NCBI GenBank assembly: GCA_015227615.1
Contig: JAALGZ010000023.1
Coordinates: 496,001-560,000, forward strand
Origin: Labyrinthula sp. Ha
Lineage: Eukaryota > Sar > Bigyra > Labyrinthulida > Labyrinthulaceae
DNA length: 64,000 nucleotides
Direction: 5' to 3'
Shown: piece after piece, positions 35,042 to 45,853 of the stretch
Position numbering within the stretch: position 1 is the first letter of the stretch
How the letters are laid out: each line of letters starts with the position of its first letter
Notes under the pieces: generated by a model
What the model was told of the DNA's origin: nothing
Database searches by the model: none
The model's input: only the letters and a program-made list of their open reading frames with translations
Made by a program: the position numbers and the translations under genes

Positions 35042-36373
35042 ATGGGAAGAAGAAGTCGAGACTCAGATTCAGAGAGTGATGAATATGATTCTGAAAGTGA
35101 TGGGTACAGTGATGAATACGATAGCGAAGGATATGATTCTGAATCTGGATCTGAAGATGAAGAAGAAATGATTAAAGAAGCTTTATCTTCAGCAGGTATG
35201 AAAAAGTACTTTAAATATTTTCAAAAGAAGGGGATTACTTCTGTTGCAGATGCACAAGGTCTTTCAGATAAGAAGTTATCTAAATTCGTTAAATCTTCAT
35301 CAGATAGAAAGAAAATTTTAAGAGCACTTGAAGATTTAGATGATGGATCAGAATCAGAATATTCATATGATTCAGAAGACGAATTTTTAGAAGATGTAAA
35401 AGATATATCTTCTAAATATGCTAAAGCATTAAAAAGGGCAGGAATTACAACAGCAAAAAAAGCAACTAAACCAAAGTTGAAAAAAGCTGGTTTAGATTCT
35501 AAAGGAATAAAAGCAGTTCTTGGAATTGCTGAAGGAGCACAATTAGCAGAAGCTTTGAAAGCAAAAGGGTTAAAAAAATATGTAAAAGGTTTAAATAAAG
35601 CAAAAGTATTATCTAAATCATCTTCTGGACAAGAAAAAGTGCTGAAAAAATTAGGTGCTTCTTCAGGTGATAAAAAGAAAATCATGAAAATTTTATCTAA
35701 ATTCAGTGAGGAATCTGATTCTGAGGAAGAAAGTGATTCAGATTCTGAAGATGAAGGAGAAACTGTTAAAAGGTTACTTGCAAAGGCAGAAGCAAAGAAA
35801 TATATAAAACTCTTTCAATCCAAGGGAGTAAATACTGTTGCTGCAGCACGAAAGCTACAACATAAAGATCTAAGAGAGATGGGAATTCATTTATACAGAG
35901 AAAGAAGAGATATAATTGAAGAGTTTGAAAAGTATAATGGAGAAGAATTATCTTCTGTTAGCAGTGGATCAGATGATACAACAGATAATGTTAATATGGT
36001 TCATGAAGTGTTAAGACAACAATATATGTCAAGGCATATACCAGATTTTGATAGGATGGGGATTACAACACTTCGTCAAGCTAGAAAGTTGACGCAAACT
36101 CAATTAAGAAGTATGGGAGTAGCATTGTATTTGCAAAGAGAGAGGTTGATTAATGCATTTGCGGATTACAGGCCAAAGAATAAGGCTATTATGAAGATCT
36201 TGATTGATTGTAATTTGGCGTCTCATGCAAGAGAGTTTGAAAAGTTGATTGATGTGGAAGATGCGAAGAATTTGACTCATTCGGATTTGAGGGCAATGGG
36301 GATTAATTTGTATGGACAGAGAGAGAGGTTGATGAGAGCGTTTATGGAATACAAGTCGGATAAGAAGAAGTAA
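35042..36373 (+). CDS. acidic SAM-repeat protein B
   Basis: A 443-aa paralogue of the protein at 29349-30422, in inverted orientation. An acidic Asp/Ser/Tyr head (about 1-45) leads into the shared core (about 31-230), then an extra SAM repeat (LQHKDLREMGI) not present in paralogue A, an acidic Ser linker, and two more clear SAM repeats (LTQTQLRSMGV, LTHSDLRAMGI). Six repeats in all. The likely role is a polymerising scaffold. Codon use changes along the gene: the shared core uses mainly TTA and AAA, whereas the last 350 bases use mainly TTG and AAG. Paralogue A shows no such shift. The ATG follows a poly-A-rich leader. The core appears to have been homogenised with paralogue A by gene conversion. 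Confidence 0.87.
   Translation: MGRRSRDSDSESDEYDSESDGYSDEYDSEGYDSESGSEDEEEMIKEALSSAGMKKYFKYFQKKGITSVADAQGLSDKKLSKFVKSSSDRKKILRALEDLDDGSESEYSYDSEDEFLEDVKDISSKYAKALKRAGITTAKKATKPKLKKAGLDSKGIKAVLGIAEGAQLAEALKAKGLKKYVKGLNKAKVLSKSSSGQEKVLKKLGASSGDKKKIMKILSKFSEESDSEEESDSDSEDEGETVKRLLAKAEAKKYIKLFQSKGVNTVAAARKLQHKDLREMGIHLYRERRDIIEEFEKYNGEELSSVSSGSDDTTDNVNMVHEVLRQQYMSRHIPDFDRMGITTLRQARKLTQTQLRSMGVALYLQRERLINAFADYRPKNKAIMKILIDCNLASHAREFEKLIDVEDAKNLTHSDLRAMGINLYGQRERLMRAFMEYKSDKKK
35132..35732 (+). repeat. 601-bp perfect inverted repeat, copy 2
   Basis: Identical to the reverse complement of 29747-30347. The boundaries are sharp: just outside, the coding sequences differ in both sequence and length. 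Confidence 0.95.
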
Positions 36374-39300
36374 ATTTGCAAAGAGTTCTTGTAGGTATTT
36401 CGTAGAGGTTTATATTATTAATATGAGTCTCTTTATCTTAATGTTTCACTGTTGAGGAGAATTTTAATTATACTGTTCTAAACGGGAAACAGATATTTTG
36501 TATTCAAGGAAAGTTAAGACTTTATATGAATCTTTCTGTTTTCGTATTAGTTCTGGTGAATATCAATCAGTTCAACAAGCAATTAAAAAAAAAACAGTGT
36601 TAATAACACTGAAAGGGAAGTTAAGCAGATAATTACAACATAAACTCCATCAACACAACTACAGTTTAGAAGATTGATCCCAATTGATTCTCAAGTTTCT
36701 AACTTGAAGCGTTCAAAGAACGATGTCAAGTCTATTATGGGACTAAGAAATCGTTTGGTTTTGAAGATTTTTATCAGGATTCATATTATTAATGTTTGAA
36801 CTGCAATAGTGTTTTCAGGTTCATACGATTTTGCTCATTTTTCTAGACAAATGACTTCTATATACAGCTGTTGAGTTGTTTATTATACAACAAAAATGTA
36901 TTCTAGATAAGAATAATAAGCGTGTATTCTTGTTACCAACTTAGTGAGAAGAAGAACAAAAACAGTATCCAAGTTTTTCTTCTTTTATATACACAGCCAC
37001 CAAAACTTTTATCTACTTGAATAATAAATGTAGAGAAGATCAACTACTTTTTATATAGGCTTCGAATAATAGGATGGCTTTAGAAAAACATTTGAAAAGC
37101 ACGAGATTTTGCTTCTTTGCAATAGCATAAAGAGCTTTTTTCAAATGCTTTCGTTTATTTCAGGTAAGTATTAAGCGGGTTTCAATCTCAAGAAGATATA
37201 CGTTTGAATTCATACCCTTAGCTAAATTTTCTATTGCTTTCAAGTTCTTTTATCGTTATTTTTCATTTTAGCTTTTGATGGAGTAGTCAAATATGATTTA
37301 CCAGATGAGTCAATTAAACTCCAGAATGTATGTAGGTACCCAGATCGAAACAGCTTTGAAAACGCTGTAATTGCTCATTTCATTAGGGTAACACATTCAT
37401 CCATTCAAATCAATAAATGAAGTTGCATCGAGACTTTCTAGCTCTACCGTGAGGGACTAGGTGTAAAAGACAAGTGACGATTGTATTTATTTATACACGA
37501 TCTATGTAACCAAATTCTGTCAACTACCTTATGCCTGGTAAATCAAATGGTTTTAAGAAATTTCGGTTCAAGTTGGAGCAAAGTTCGGTCACTAAAAAAT
37601 GATAAGACGCAGCCTATCTCATTTTCAATACATCTTTTTACAGTAGAGGGCTTCTGCTATTGCGAAGAAGCATATTACCTCTAAACTAGCTGTAAGGAGG
37701 CCCTAAAGGATAAAAGAATAAGTCAATATTGTTTTGCTGCAACCTTGAAACAAGAAACCATATTCCCCTCTTGTTTTTATTTCTTGGCGGCAACCAAGCA
37801 ATTGTCCGGCTATTGTTGGTAAGTAAGTGTCTTGAACTCTGACCTAACTGGAAATTACAGAGCAATTTCTTAAGAAGCCAAAATTGAGATTTTGAAAGCT
37901 TTGTTTTCTGGATTTAGGGCCATGTATTCAAAGAAGTTTAGAGCGACATTATTTCCCTTGCCTTCAGAGCTCGTCAGAACAAGAGCTCGAATTTGGAGCC
38001 GTAGTTGCTTTAAAGAAGCTATCTATGAAATAAAATGAAACCATAATTATGAACAAAATTTGGTTTACGATTGTTTCAGTCGAAGATTTACATTGGATGA
38101 CATCTCCACGAATTGGAAGAAAAACAATAACCACTGGTTGTCTAGATTAATCCGTACGACAGCAGTTAAAATGAACATCAATTAGTACCTTACTTGAGCC
38201 ATGCTGTATTTTCTTATATGACATTTGTTCCTAGGTACATCAGCATTGAGATGTTTCATTAGTTTACTTGAGCGAAAACAATGCGAAAAACCGAGTTCCT
38301 ATAATAAGTACATTTTACAGTAAGAACAGTTAGACTAACTTTCTTGATGGGCCTGTATTTGAAGCACAGCTAAGTAGAAGCGGATTTTTCTGTCAGCTGA
38401 TTCTCTCGGATGCATTCTTAGCTCTAACAACATCGCAACCTCTCCCATACATTATTGATAATTGTTGTTTATATGTATTGTAAACGTTTACTTTAAAATC
38501 ATGGCCTTCAGTATTACTTGAGCTATACCCCGAAAAACTCTAGCAATACCGAAATGATTGTATTTATATGTTACTTCTCCATTGACACTGATTCCAAAGT
38601 TTCTAAACTATATCGTTAAGACTTAAATTCCAAGAAAACCAATAAAATAAGCTCTTAAATAGAATCCAGAAGGTCATTGCAACATGATTGGAAAAAATAT
38701 CATATTCTATAGAAGGTTGCCTGCATTTATGGAAAACCAGTTTCTTTTTCTTTCAAAGATACATATAGAATAACTGATCTTACTCTGGTGTTCATAGTTT
38801 TCTGTATTAACCCTTTAAGTTAAAGTCAATGCACCGAAGAGAAACTTAAGAATATGTAACTAACTTAGAATAATTGCTATAACTCACATTCTTGCTTTTT
38901 CTAACTCTGTTGGTTCATATCATTCGGTATAGATGTATATGCATGCTTATTTGTAGAAACAATGCATTCTGTTGATTGTAATAAGCACTTGCATGATATC
39001 ATATGAACAGGATCAATTGCCTCATATGCAATAAAAGAATAAAGTTACATTCAACCAATAATGACAGGTATTGTGCCATGATATGATACGTTACAACGTA
39101 GGTTGATTGGAAATCCAAGGCATTTACAGATGACTTTGGTAGTCATAGTATATGCAAATAATACAATTGAGTACTTAGAAAACGCTAAATACGTTATCTA
39201 ACTTGAGTCTATGAGCTGCTAATTTTCTTGTATAAGCCACAATTGAGCTATTTTCACTTTTGGTTCGATCTTATACTTAAGTTGGACATCAGCCTCTGAA

Positions 39301-40569
39301 TGCTAGGGCTTATTTTCTTAGACCTAATCATTGGTGGTCAGCATCATTTCAATGAACTTAAATCTCTAAATTCCATGTAGATAATTGGGATTCAAACTAG
39401 AACCTATTGACTACTGATAATTCTTAGCCATGTTCATGTCCAAATACATCCCAGGAAAATAAATGTTTGCAGCAGGTAAATCTCTAATTTGAAAGATGAA
39501 GTTTAACACTTTTTACTCATTTCTTGCAGGTGCACATTAAAATTCAAAGAATTAAGTAGAGCTCTCCCATAAATAGCACGGAAATTAAACGAAAAGAGCA
39601 AAACCAAAAACTCACAACAACAGGCCCCTTTTCTTTTTTCAAAATTGAGAGTATGAAATTCAAGGCTGTTAAAGATCAATACTACAGACAATATATTCCT
39701 CCAAATTGTTAGTTTTTCAATCCTGGTCGAACATTTTTATCACAAGGTGGTTCTATGGAAAAATATTTTTTGATCATTACTACATTAGTTTAAGAAGTAC
39801 TCATTTTAACCAATTCTTCTGAAATACCTTACATATATCTACATTAACCATAACACTACAGTTGGAGATATTTGTCAAAGTAATGAGTTCTAAAATTTTT
39901 ATGCTACTAAACTATAGAGTATTTTCAAACAAAACAACTACAGTTTTGTTGTATATTGAGTAGATTATTTCAAATTAATAACCTAACTTTGGTAGGTATA
40001 AAATTAACTCAAAAGTGCCAGATATACTTAAGATCTGAATATAAGAATAGAACAAAATTTTTGTGATATAATATAGCAAAGAAGTATTGCGCTTTGTTTT
40101 TTTGATTTCTAATTCTAGAAAACCAGATACAAAAGAATGGAAGCTCTTTATTAAAGTACAAAGCAATGTGTTTTGTGCTAGATTAAATCAGCACATGAAC
40201 AGTAGCTTCTATGTAGCTTTTCTTCTTATTCACCTTTACACCAGTGTCATTGTCAGATAATTCTTATGTTTCAGAGATAAAATATAATTTCTAAATAAAT
40301 AGGAATAAGTACTTATATAGCTGCTTCGAGCAGAATCTCTTTACATGTGTTTCAAGTATGATTTACTTCAAGAGTCCCTTTTCCTCTTTTTCAAAACAAT
40401 GAACATTCTACAAATTTACAGTAATTTACTGATACCTGCGAAGTAGGGCTATATTCTTTTTATTTATTCGGTAACCTACATTTCGTTTTTGCTTGATTCT
40501 TGTTCACTGAAAATTTGGTATGATTACGTGGTGTCATCCTACACTTTCTTGGTTTATCATTTATTCATC
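36374..40569. other. intergenic region
   Basis: No supportable gene. A stretch at about 37080-38185 (+) has a splice-like pair (CAG|GTAAGTATT at 37161-37172 and a pyrimidine-rich AG at 37271) and successive protein-like open frames, including 37874-38185 with one internal TGA. Open frames of that length are expected by chance here, so I do not call a gene. Confidence 0.5.
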
Positions 40570-42507
40570 TTAATAATTTAGACATCTTTGTAGCAACCTT
40601 TTCTTCAGTTTCAATTCTTTGACGGCTTCCCAGTAAAGGGAGTCTATCCACTGCATATCAAATTTCCCATCTAACTCAACTTCAATCATATCTTCTGCAT
40701 CAAACAAGCGTATTGTTACTATTTCATTTACAGAGTAAACCACTCGAACAAGATTTCTATAGATGATTGGTTCCTCTTTGCACTTGAGTTCAACTGCCGC
40801 TCTGACCCAATAAAGACAAAAAACAAGAAATAGCTCTTCGGATAAGTTTTTCTCAATGTATGACATATACTTAGAACTAGCTTTGTTCTCTTGGATAAGC
40901 GAGCTTTTCTCAGAAACTTGAGGAACCATTTTTGATGCATAGTATCCAGAACGAGAATCTTCAGCATGGCCCTTTAATAATATAAGAAAGGCCTCACACA
41001 ACATTTGGAAGAAATATATATCAAACATCTTGTATGATTTCAATACATCCATAAACAAGGGTAAAGACAAGAAACCTGTATGAATAAATTCGCGGTAATC
41101 TATAAACTGCTTCTTAGAAACATTTACAGCAAACTTGTGAATCTCTGGATCATGGATAAATTTAGACAAAGCTGTTCCCAACCATGCAGGCGAGAATACT
41201 ACAACGTTCAGGTTTCCCATAGAACCACATAATTGCGGAATATACAAAATTAAACCAGAGTGAGAATAAGCTGCTAACATACTTCCGATCTCCTCTTTCT
41301 CAAAGTTTGAATTTCTTGCTATCCTATAGAACTCTCCTAACGTAATATGAGTGAAAGCCTGCCGAAGATGATCCATAAACAAGATCTGTCCAAAAAGCAG
41401 ACTCTTTGTGTACCTAGCTTTGAATTTACTATTTTTATCAATGAGAAATTCTTCCAGTTTGTATCTTAAATAAAATATGTCAAAATTTGGAGCCCTGATT
41501 GAATTTTCTATAGTAAAAAAATCATATTTCTCACACTTTCTAAGAACATCTTGGGCACCAGCAGCAATAACTATCCTCTCAACAATGTTGTTTTGCCATT
41601 CTAAACAATAATCTCCATGCTTTTGTTTCGCTCTTTGAAAATGGGTACCAAGAATAAAGATGGGTGCAGATGGAGCATAAGTTACCACACTTCGAAACCA
41701 AAACAATAATACCTGTTGTTGTTTCTTTGAAAACCTTGAAGAATCAAATACAACGCAATACACCCCAAAAGATGAGAGAAAGAGTTTGTGTACACTTTCA
41801 AAACTGGTTTGTCCTCCAAAATCATAAACTTGTACATATCTTAATTCTTCTATGTAAGTTGTTTCTCCAAAAATTAATTTTCTTATGAAAGAGGAGCTGT
41901 GCATTACTTCTGTGATCATATCTGATTCAAACGGAAGCTTAAGTGACTTCTTCAGGTCCTGTTTAAGATAAACTGATTTCTCAGATAGATGTTCAGAAAA
42001 CTTGGTGAGACTTATCTGAGGTAGATGTTGATACAACCTGTTGAGACTTACCTGATGTCTTGTAGTTATTTTCCAGCTCTGGAATGATCCTATTTGAAGC
42101 TCAAGAAGATACTTCAAATCAAGTAATAGAGTAGATCTGACATTATGCGAAAAGCTGTTTCCAACAATATTATTTATAGTTGAAGTTTTTCCGGTACGCC
42201 CCCCTCCAACAAAAATCAACCTTGTTTCTGATAACCTTTTTTCTACCCAATATTCAGAACGGATCTTCTTGCTTACGAGATTTACCAAGGGTATCATGCT
42301 CTCCGGTTTCTCAAGAAGATGTTTGTAAAGGGCTTCTGGAGAAAGTTCCACAATCCATGTTCTAGTTGCACTGTCTAATAGAACATATATCTTTTTGTTT
42401 TTCGATAACACACTATAAATTAAAATGTTCAAATCAATACCAATATATTCGAAACAGGCCATAAGTAAGCTGTAGTATCCATGAAAACCATGAATTTTTT
42501 GTCCCAT
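40570..42507 (-). CDS. Roc-COR GTPase (ROCO family)
   Basis: A 645-aa ROCO-type GTPase without recognisable LRR, kinase or TIR domains. The P-loop GGGRTGKTS is at 101-109, the intact switch-II DFGGQ at 229-233, and the G4 position reads GTHF (287-290) rather than THxD. The COR-like region runs from about 365 to 600. The P-loop to switch-II distance is about 120 residues against roughly 50-60 in canonical Roc domains, the same kind of insertion seen in the other two ROCO genes here. The start ATG is the first in the frame; no N-terminal sensor domain is visible in the first 90 residues. It lies on the same strand as the Roc-COR-TIR gene, 3.3 kb downstream of it. Its function may be regulatory or as a partner, but this is inference. 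Confidence 0.85.
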   Translation of the reverse strand: MGQKIHGFHGYYSLLMACFEYIGIDLNILIYSVLSKNKKIYVLLDSATRTWIVELSPEALYKHLLEKPESMIPLVNLVSKKIRSEYWVEKRLSETRLIFVGGGRTGKTSTINNIVGNSFSHNVRSTLLLDLKYLLELQIGSFQSWKITTRHQVSLNRLYQHLPQISLTKFSEHLSEKSVYLKQDLKKSLKLPFESDMITEVMHSSSFIRKLIFGETTYIEELRYVQVYDFGGQTSFESVHKLFLSSFGVYCVVFDSSRFSKKQQQVLLFWFRSVVTYAPSAPIFILGTHFQRAKQKHGDYCLEWQNNIVERIVIAAGAQDVLRKCEKYDFFTIENSIRAPNFDIFYLRYKLEEFLIDKNSKFKARYTKSLLFGQILFMDHLRQAFTHITLGEFYRIARNSNFEKEEIGSMLAAYSHSGLILYIPQLCGSMGNLNVVVFSPAWLGTALSKFIHDPEIHKFAVNVSKKQFIDYREFIHTGFLSLPLFMDVLKSYKMFDIYFFQMLCEAFLILLKGHAEDSRSGYYASKMVPQVSEKSSLIQENKASSKYMSYIEKNLSEELFLVFCLYWVRAAVELKCKEEPIIYRNLVRVVYSVNEIVTIRLFDAEDMIEVELDGKFDMQWIDSLYWEAVKELKLKKRLLQRCLNY

Positions 42508-45500
42508 CGAGGAGTAATTTATGTGTAGAGAACGATATACTAAAGCTAAAGCATAACAAAATTTACTGGCAAGTTTTCAACAGAGGAAGATCAAAAATTA
42601 GATTGCAGAAAGCTTCAAAATCAGCATCACCAAAATTTATTCCACCAAAGCTAAGGATCAAATTAAAACAAGTTCTACCTCAAGGTTTCAATCCCTGAAA
42701 ATGAGCAAACAAAGCTCCTTAGAACATCAAAGTCAGGAAGCATGTTCTTAGACATATAGTATATGCTATTCTAAAAATATATGAAACAAAATACCTTAAT
42801 TTTTTTACTGAGCTATTGTTAAAACTCTCAAGTTTATTTCCGCGAATATTGCACCATTCAAGCCTATAGTTATACAGATGAATAGAGTACGTTAATCTTA
42901 TAATATTCGTGCAAAATAGATTAGGAATGGTGAATAAAAGGCTAATTGCATTTAAAGGGATATTTTGTACCCTAGAATAAGTTTTACTTCATGTATACGT
43001 TAGATTTTGTGCCAAGGCCAGTATTCTCTTGGGCGAATCATTTGTCAGGTAATTGAGCAGATCCCTAATTTCAGTCTCCAAGTTCACAAATGGTGATTTA
43101 AATCTTTTTTTTTCTCTTAGTACCATAATATCATTGTGTGCTTGACAAATATATTGTGTTAGAATCGTCATCTAGTTAATTTATCTTTTTCGTTTGTTAA
43201 CGCTGTTTTTAACAGATTCAATTTGCATGATATTTGGGCATCTTCCTAAAATGTTTACACTTGTATCAGTTTCAAGTTTATAACGAGAACTGTGTTAAGA
43301 AATGCAAGCTTTACCAAAATATCTGAAAACTAGTTTTCCTAATAAGAATAGTTACAAAATTAATAATATATATATATATATATGAATTTTTAAAATTAAT
43401 TGTATGATAGCCATATTGTAGAAATAATGCCAGGTTTTCCTTAATGACAAATAATCGAAATGGTTCTTCTGGGACGAAATGTGTTGTTTTCGCTCATGAA
43501 CTCCTTAAAAACCAAACAATATATATATGAATCTGATTTCATAGCATATACTTGGAGTAATATTAACTTATTTTCCGGTGCTCTCAGAAAGTGCTTCTCT
43601 CAGCTGCCTTGGCTACTTCTAGTTTCTGTTAATTATTTTTCACTTGTGTCCATAGTTAAATGTTTCAAAATTGAATAAATACTGTTTTATCTTATGACGT
43701 GTTTTATTTAATGATCATTCCAAATCAGAACTTAATTCTAGGACACAGCTCCAGTTACTCTCCTAGTAGGAAGTAAGAAAAGTGTAATCTGTTCTAGGTA
43801 CACCATTCAGCGCGACTTCTTGGTATTTTCGATTATTGAGAATAAATGGAAAAGATTAGGCTAAGTCTAAATTTATTCTTAGCTATAAACAGGCAGCATA
43901 TTTGATAAAAAATCTCAAAAGTAAACTGATAGTTGTTTTGTTTCTGACTATCAATAAGAGATTTTGGATTTTGATTCTTGTCAACTGATTGTAATTTTAA
44001 TGTGAGTGCAAATATGTCTTGCCCTAAAATAAGGGCACATGGAGCTGAGGGAACTGACTCAACCATGTTCTTTCAACTTGTCACAGTACAAATTTCTCCT
44101 GAACATACGCATGCTGACCTGGAAGCAAAACTGAAGTAGCACTGACCATAGAAAAAGCATCCGAGAATCTGTTGGATTACAGACTTGTCTTTCTAGAATG
44201 AAAATTAATATATAAAGCTGGGCTACACATGGAAAAAGGGCTTATGCTTTAAAATTTTCTGACTTTTATAATGAAAATCTCGGTGGAAAAGTAGGAAAGA
44301 TGATACATAGAAAGAAGCAGAATTCATTACTCTCACCTGCTTAACTGGAGAAAATAGTTGTAGAACTATCAAGAAGCGCCCAAAACAACGGAGCATCCAA
44401 GAGTCACCAATCCTCAAATAAATCGCCATGATAAGTAACTCTGAAGTAAATGGCAAAAATAATACAAAATACTCATGTTATTCTAAAATCTTTTTCTATG
44501 TGTATAAGGAAAATATCATTATTATTCTGAGTGATGTACAAATAATCAAAACTGGTTTCATTTATGTATATAATATCACGCTACACGGCTACTAGAAAAA
44601 GAGTAGGCTATCTAGCAATAATAATTACGAAGTGCGAGTCACTCGCTGTAGAGAAGATATAGCGCTCGTTTTCCATAATTTAGGTCTCTCATCGCTTTCC
44701 AATGATTTGCTAAGTATGAAAAGTCTCATAAGACTAAGACAGCATCCCCCCATTTGTTGTTGTGGAAGCAGTGTATTTTGTGGGCAGGATGTAAGCTAGG
44801 GGATATGGCTTGAAGTAACTTACTTAATCTTATATTTAATGGTCTGAATGCAAGATAGAATCGGTTTAGTAGAGTTTGTGTATTTGATTTTCATTTCAAG
44901 TTTTTTACTCCTGGTTGCATTTAGGAATTGTGTTTTAAAGTTGGCACATCAAAATCAAAATGTGTCAAAGGACTTTTATTCAATGCCAGTATACTTGCAC
45001 ATCACTTTTTTTTTAGACTTTTTCAACATGGACTTGAATAAAGCATTGGTGTTCAAGGAATTAAAAAATGAGCACGAAGATAAATTTATAGTCGCCTGAG
45101 AGAAGCATATATTGACAATAGAAATGTATAAAACAACTGTCCCTGCCGGAATCAAAGCCCATCACGTACTTCTCCAGGAGCAGGAAAAATTTACTAAATA
45201 AGACGCATGGAAAGTAGTATAGCAAACAGCAACCTCGACCGAGGTATTTATCCTTGCGAGTTTCATAAGTACAGGCCTATGAAACATGAACATCCAGATG
45301 TGTGAATGGATTATGGGAATTCTCTCGCATTTGAATTTCAGTTTGGCTACCCATCAAAATTCTTGTCATGTTTATTTCATAAGAAATCCAAATGCAAAAC
45401 ATGGACTTTGTTTCTGATGGCCAATAAACTCTTCCTGTTAAATCGCCGATTCTGGTAGTTTCCCTTTACGAGAGCGTTCAAAATGCTTATTTTCAGTGGT

Positions 45501-45853
45501 ATAATTAGCTTAGTAAAGTAATTTTCTGTAGATGAATTCCTGAGTATTGGAAAAATCTTTGCAACTTAGGTTAAGAGGAAGCTTCTTTCGTTTATTAGGT
45601 TATGAGAATGCCCACACTTTAACTTCATCTTCAATGAAGTGATTAACCTCCGATAAGCAGAAAATGGATTACGAGCAAAGAGCAGAGGTGGCGGCAATAG
45701 ATTTCAGTACACCAACTAAGGATAAAGAAGTCACTTTTCTCTTTGAGCTGCGCACCTCCACTGATTAAGGTTGAAAAGATTTTCTTGAAGGACATTAATT
45801 TAGGTATTTTCTCGCTTAGAGTCACTTTAAATGAATAGTAGACGTTAAATCAA
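42508..45853. other. intergenic region between two ROCO genes
   Basis: No supportable gene. A TA run lies at 43366-43383. An 83-codon ATG frame at 44848-45099 (+) has a hydrophobic N-terminal half and continues in frame after its stop for about 33 codons. It could be a small membrane protein or a relic, but its length is compatible with chance. Confidence 0.5.
43366..43383. repeat. TA microsatellite
   Basis: Uninterrupted TA dinucleotide run of about 18 bases. Confidence 0.8.

Noticed and set aside
45130-45185. Seven-base acceptor-like pairing around TTTGATTCC (minus strand)
   Set aside because: Only about 48 nt separate the stem ends, too short for a tRNA.
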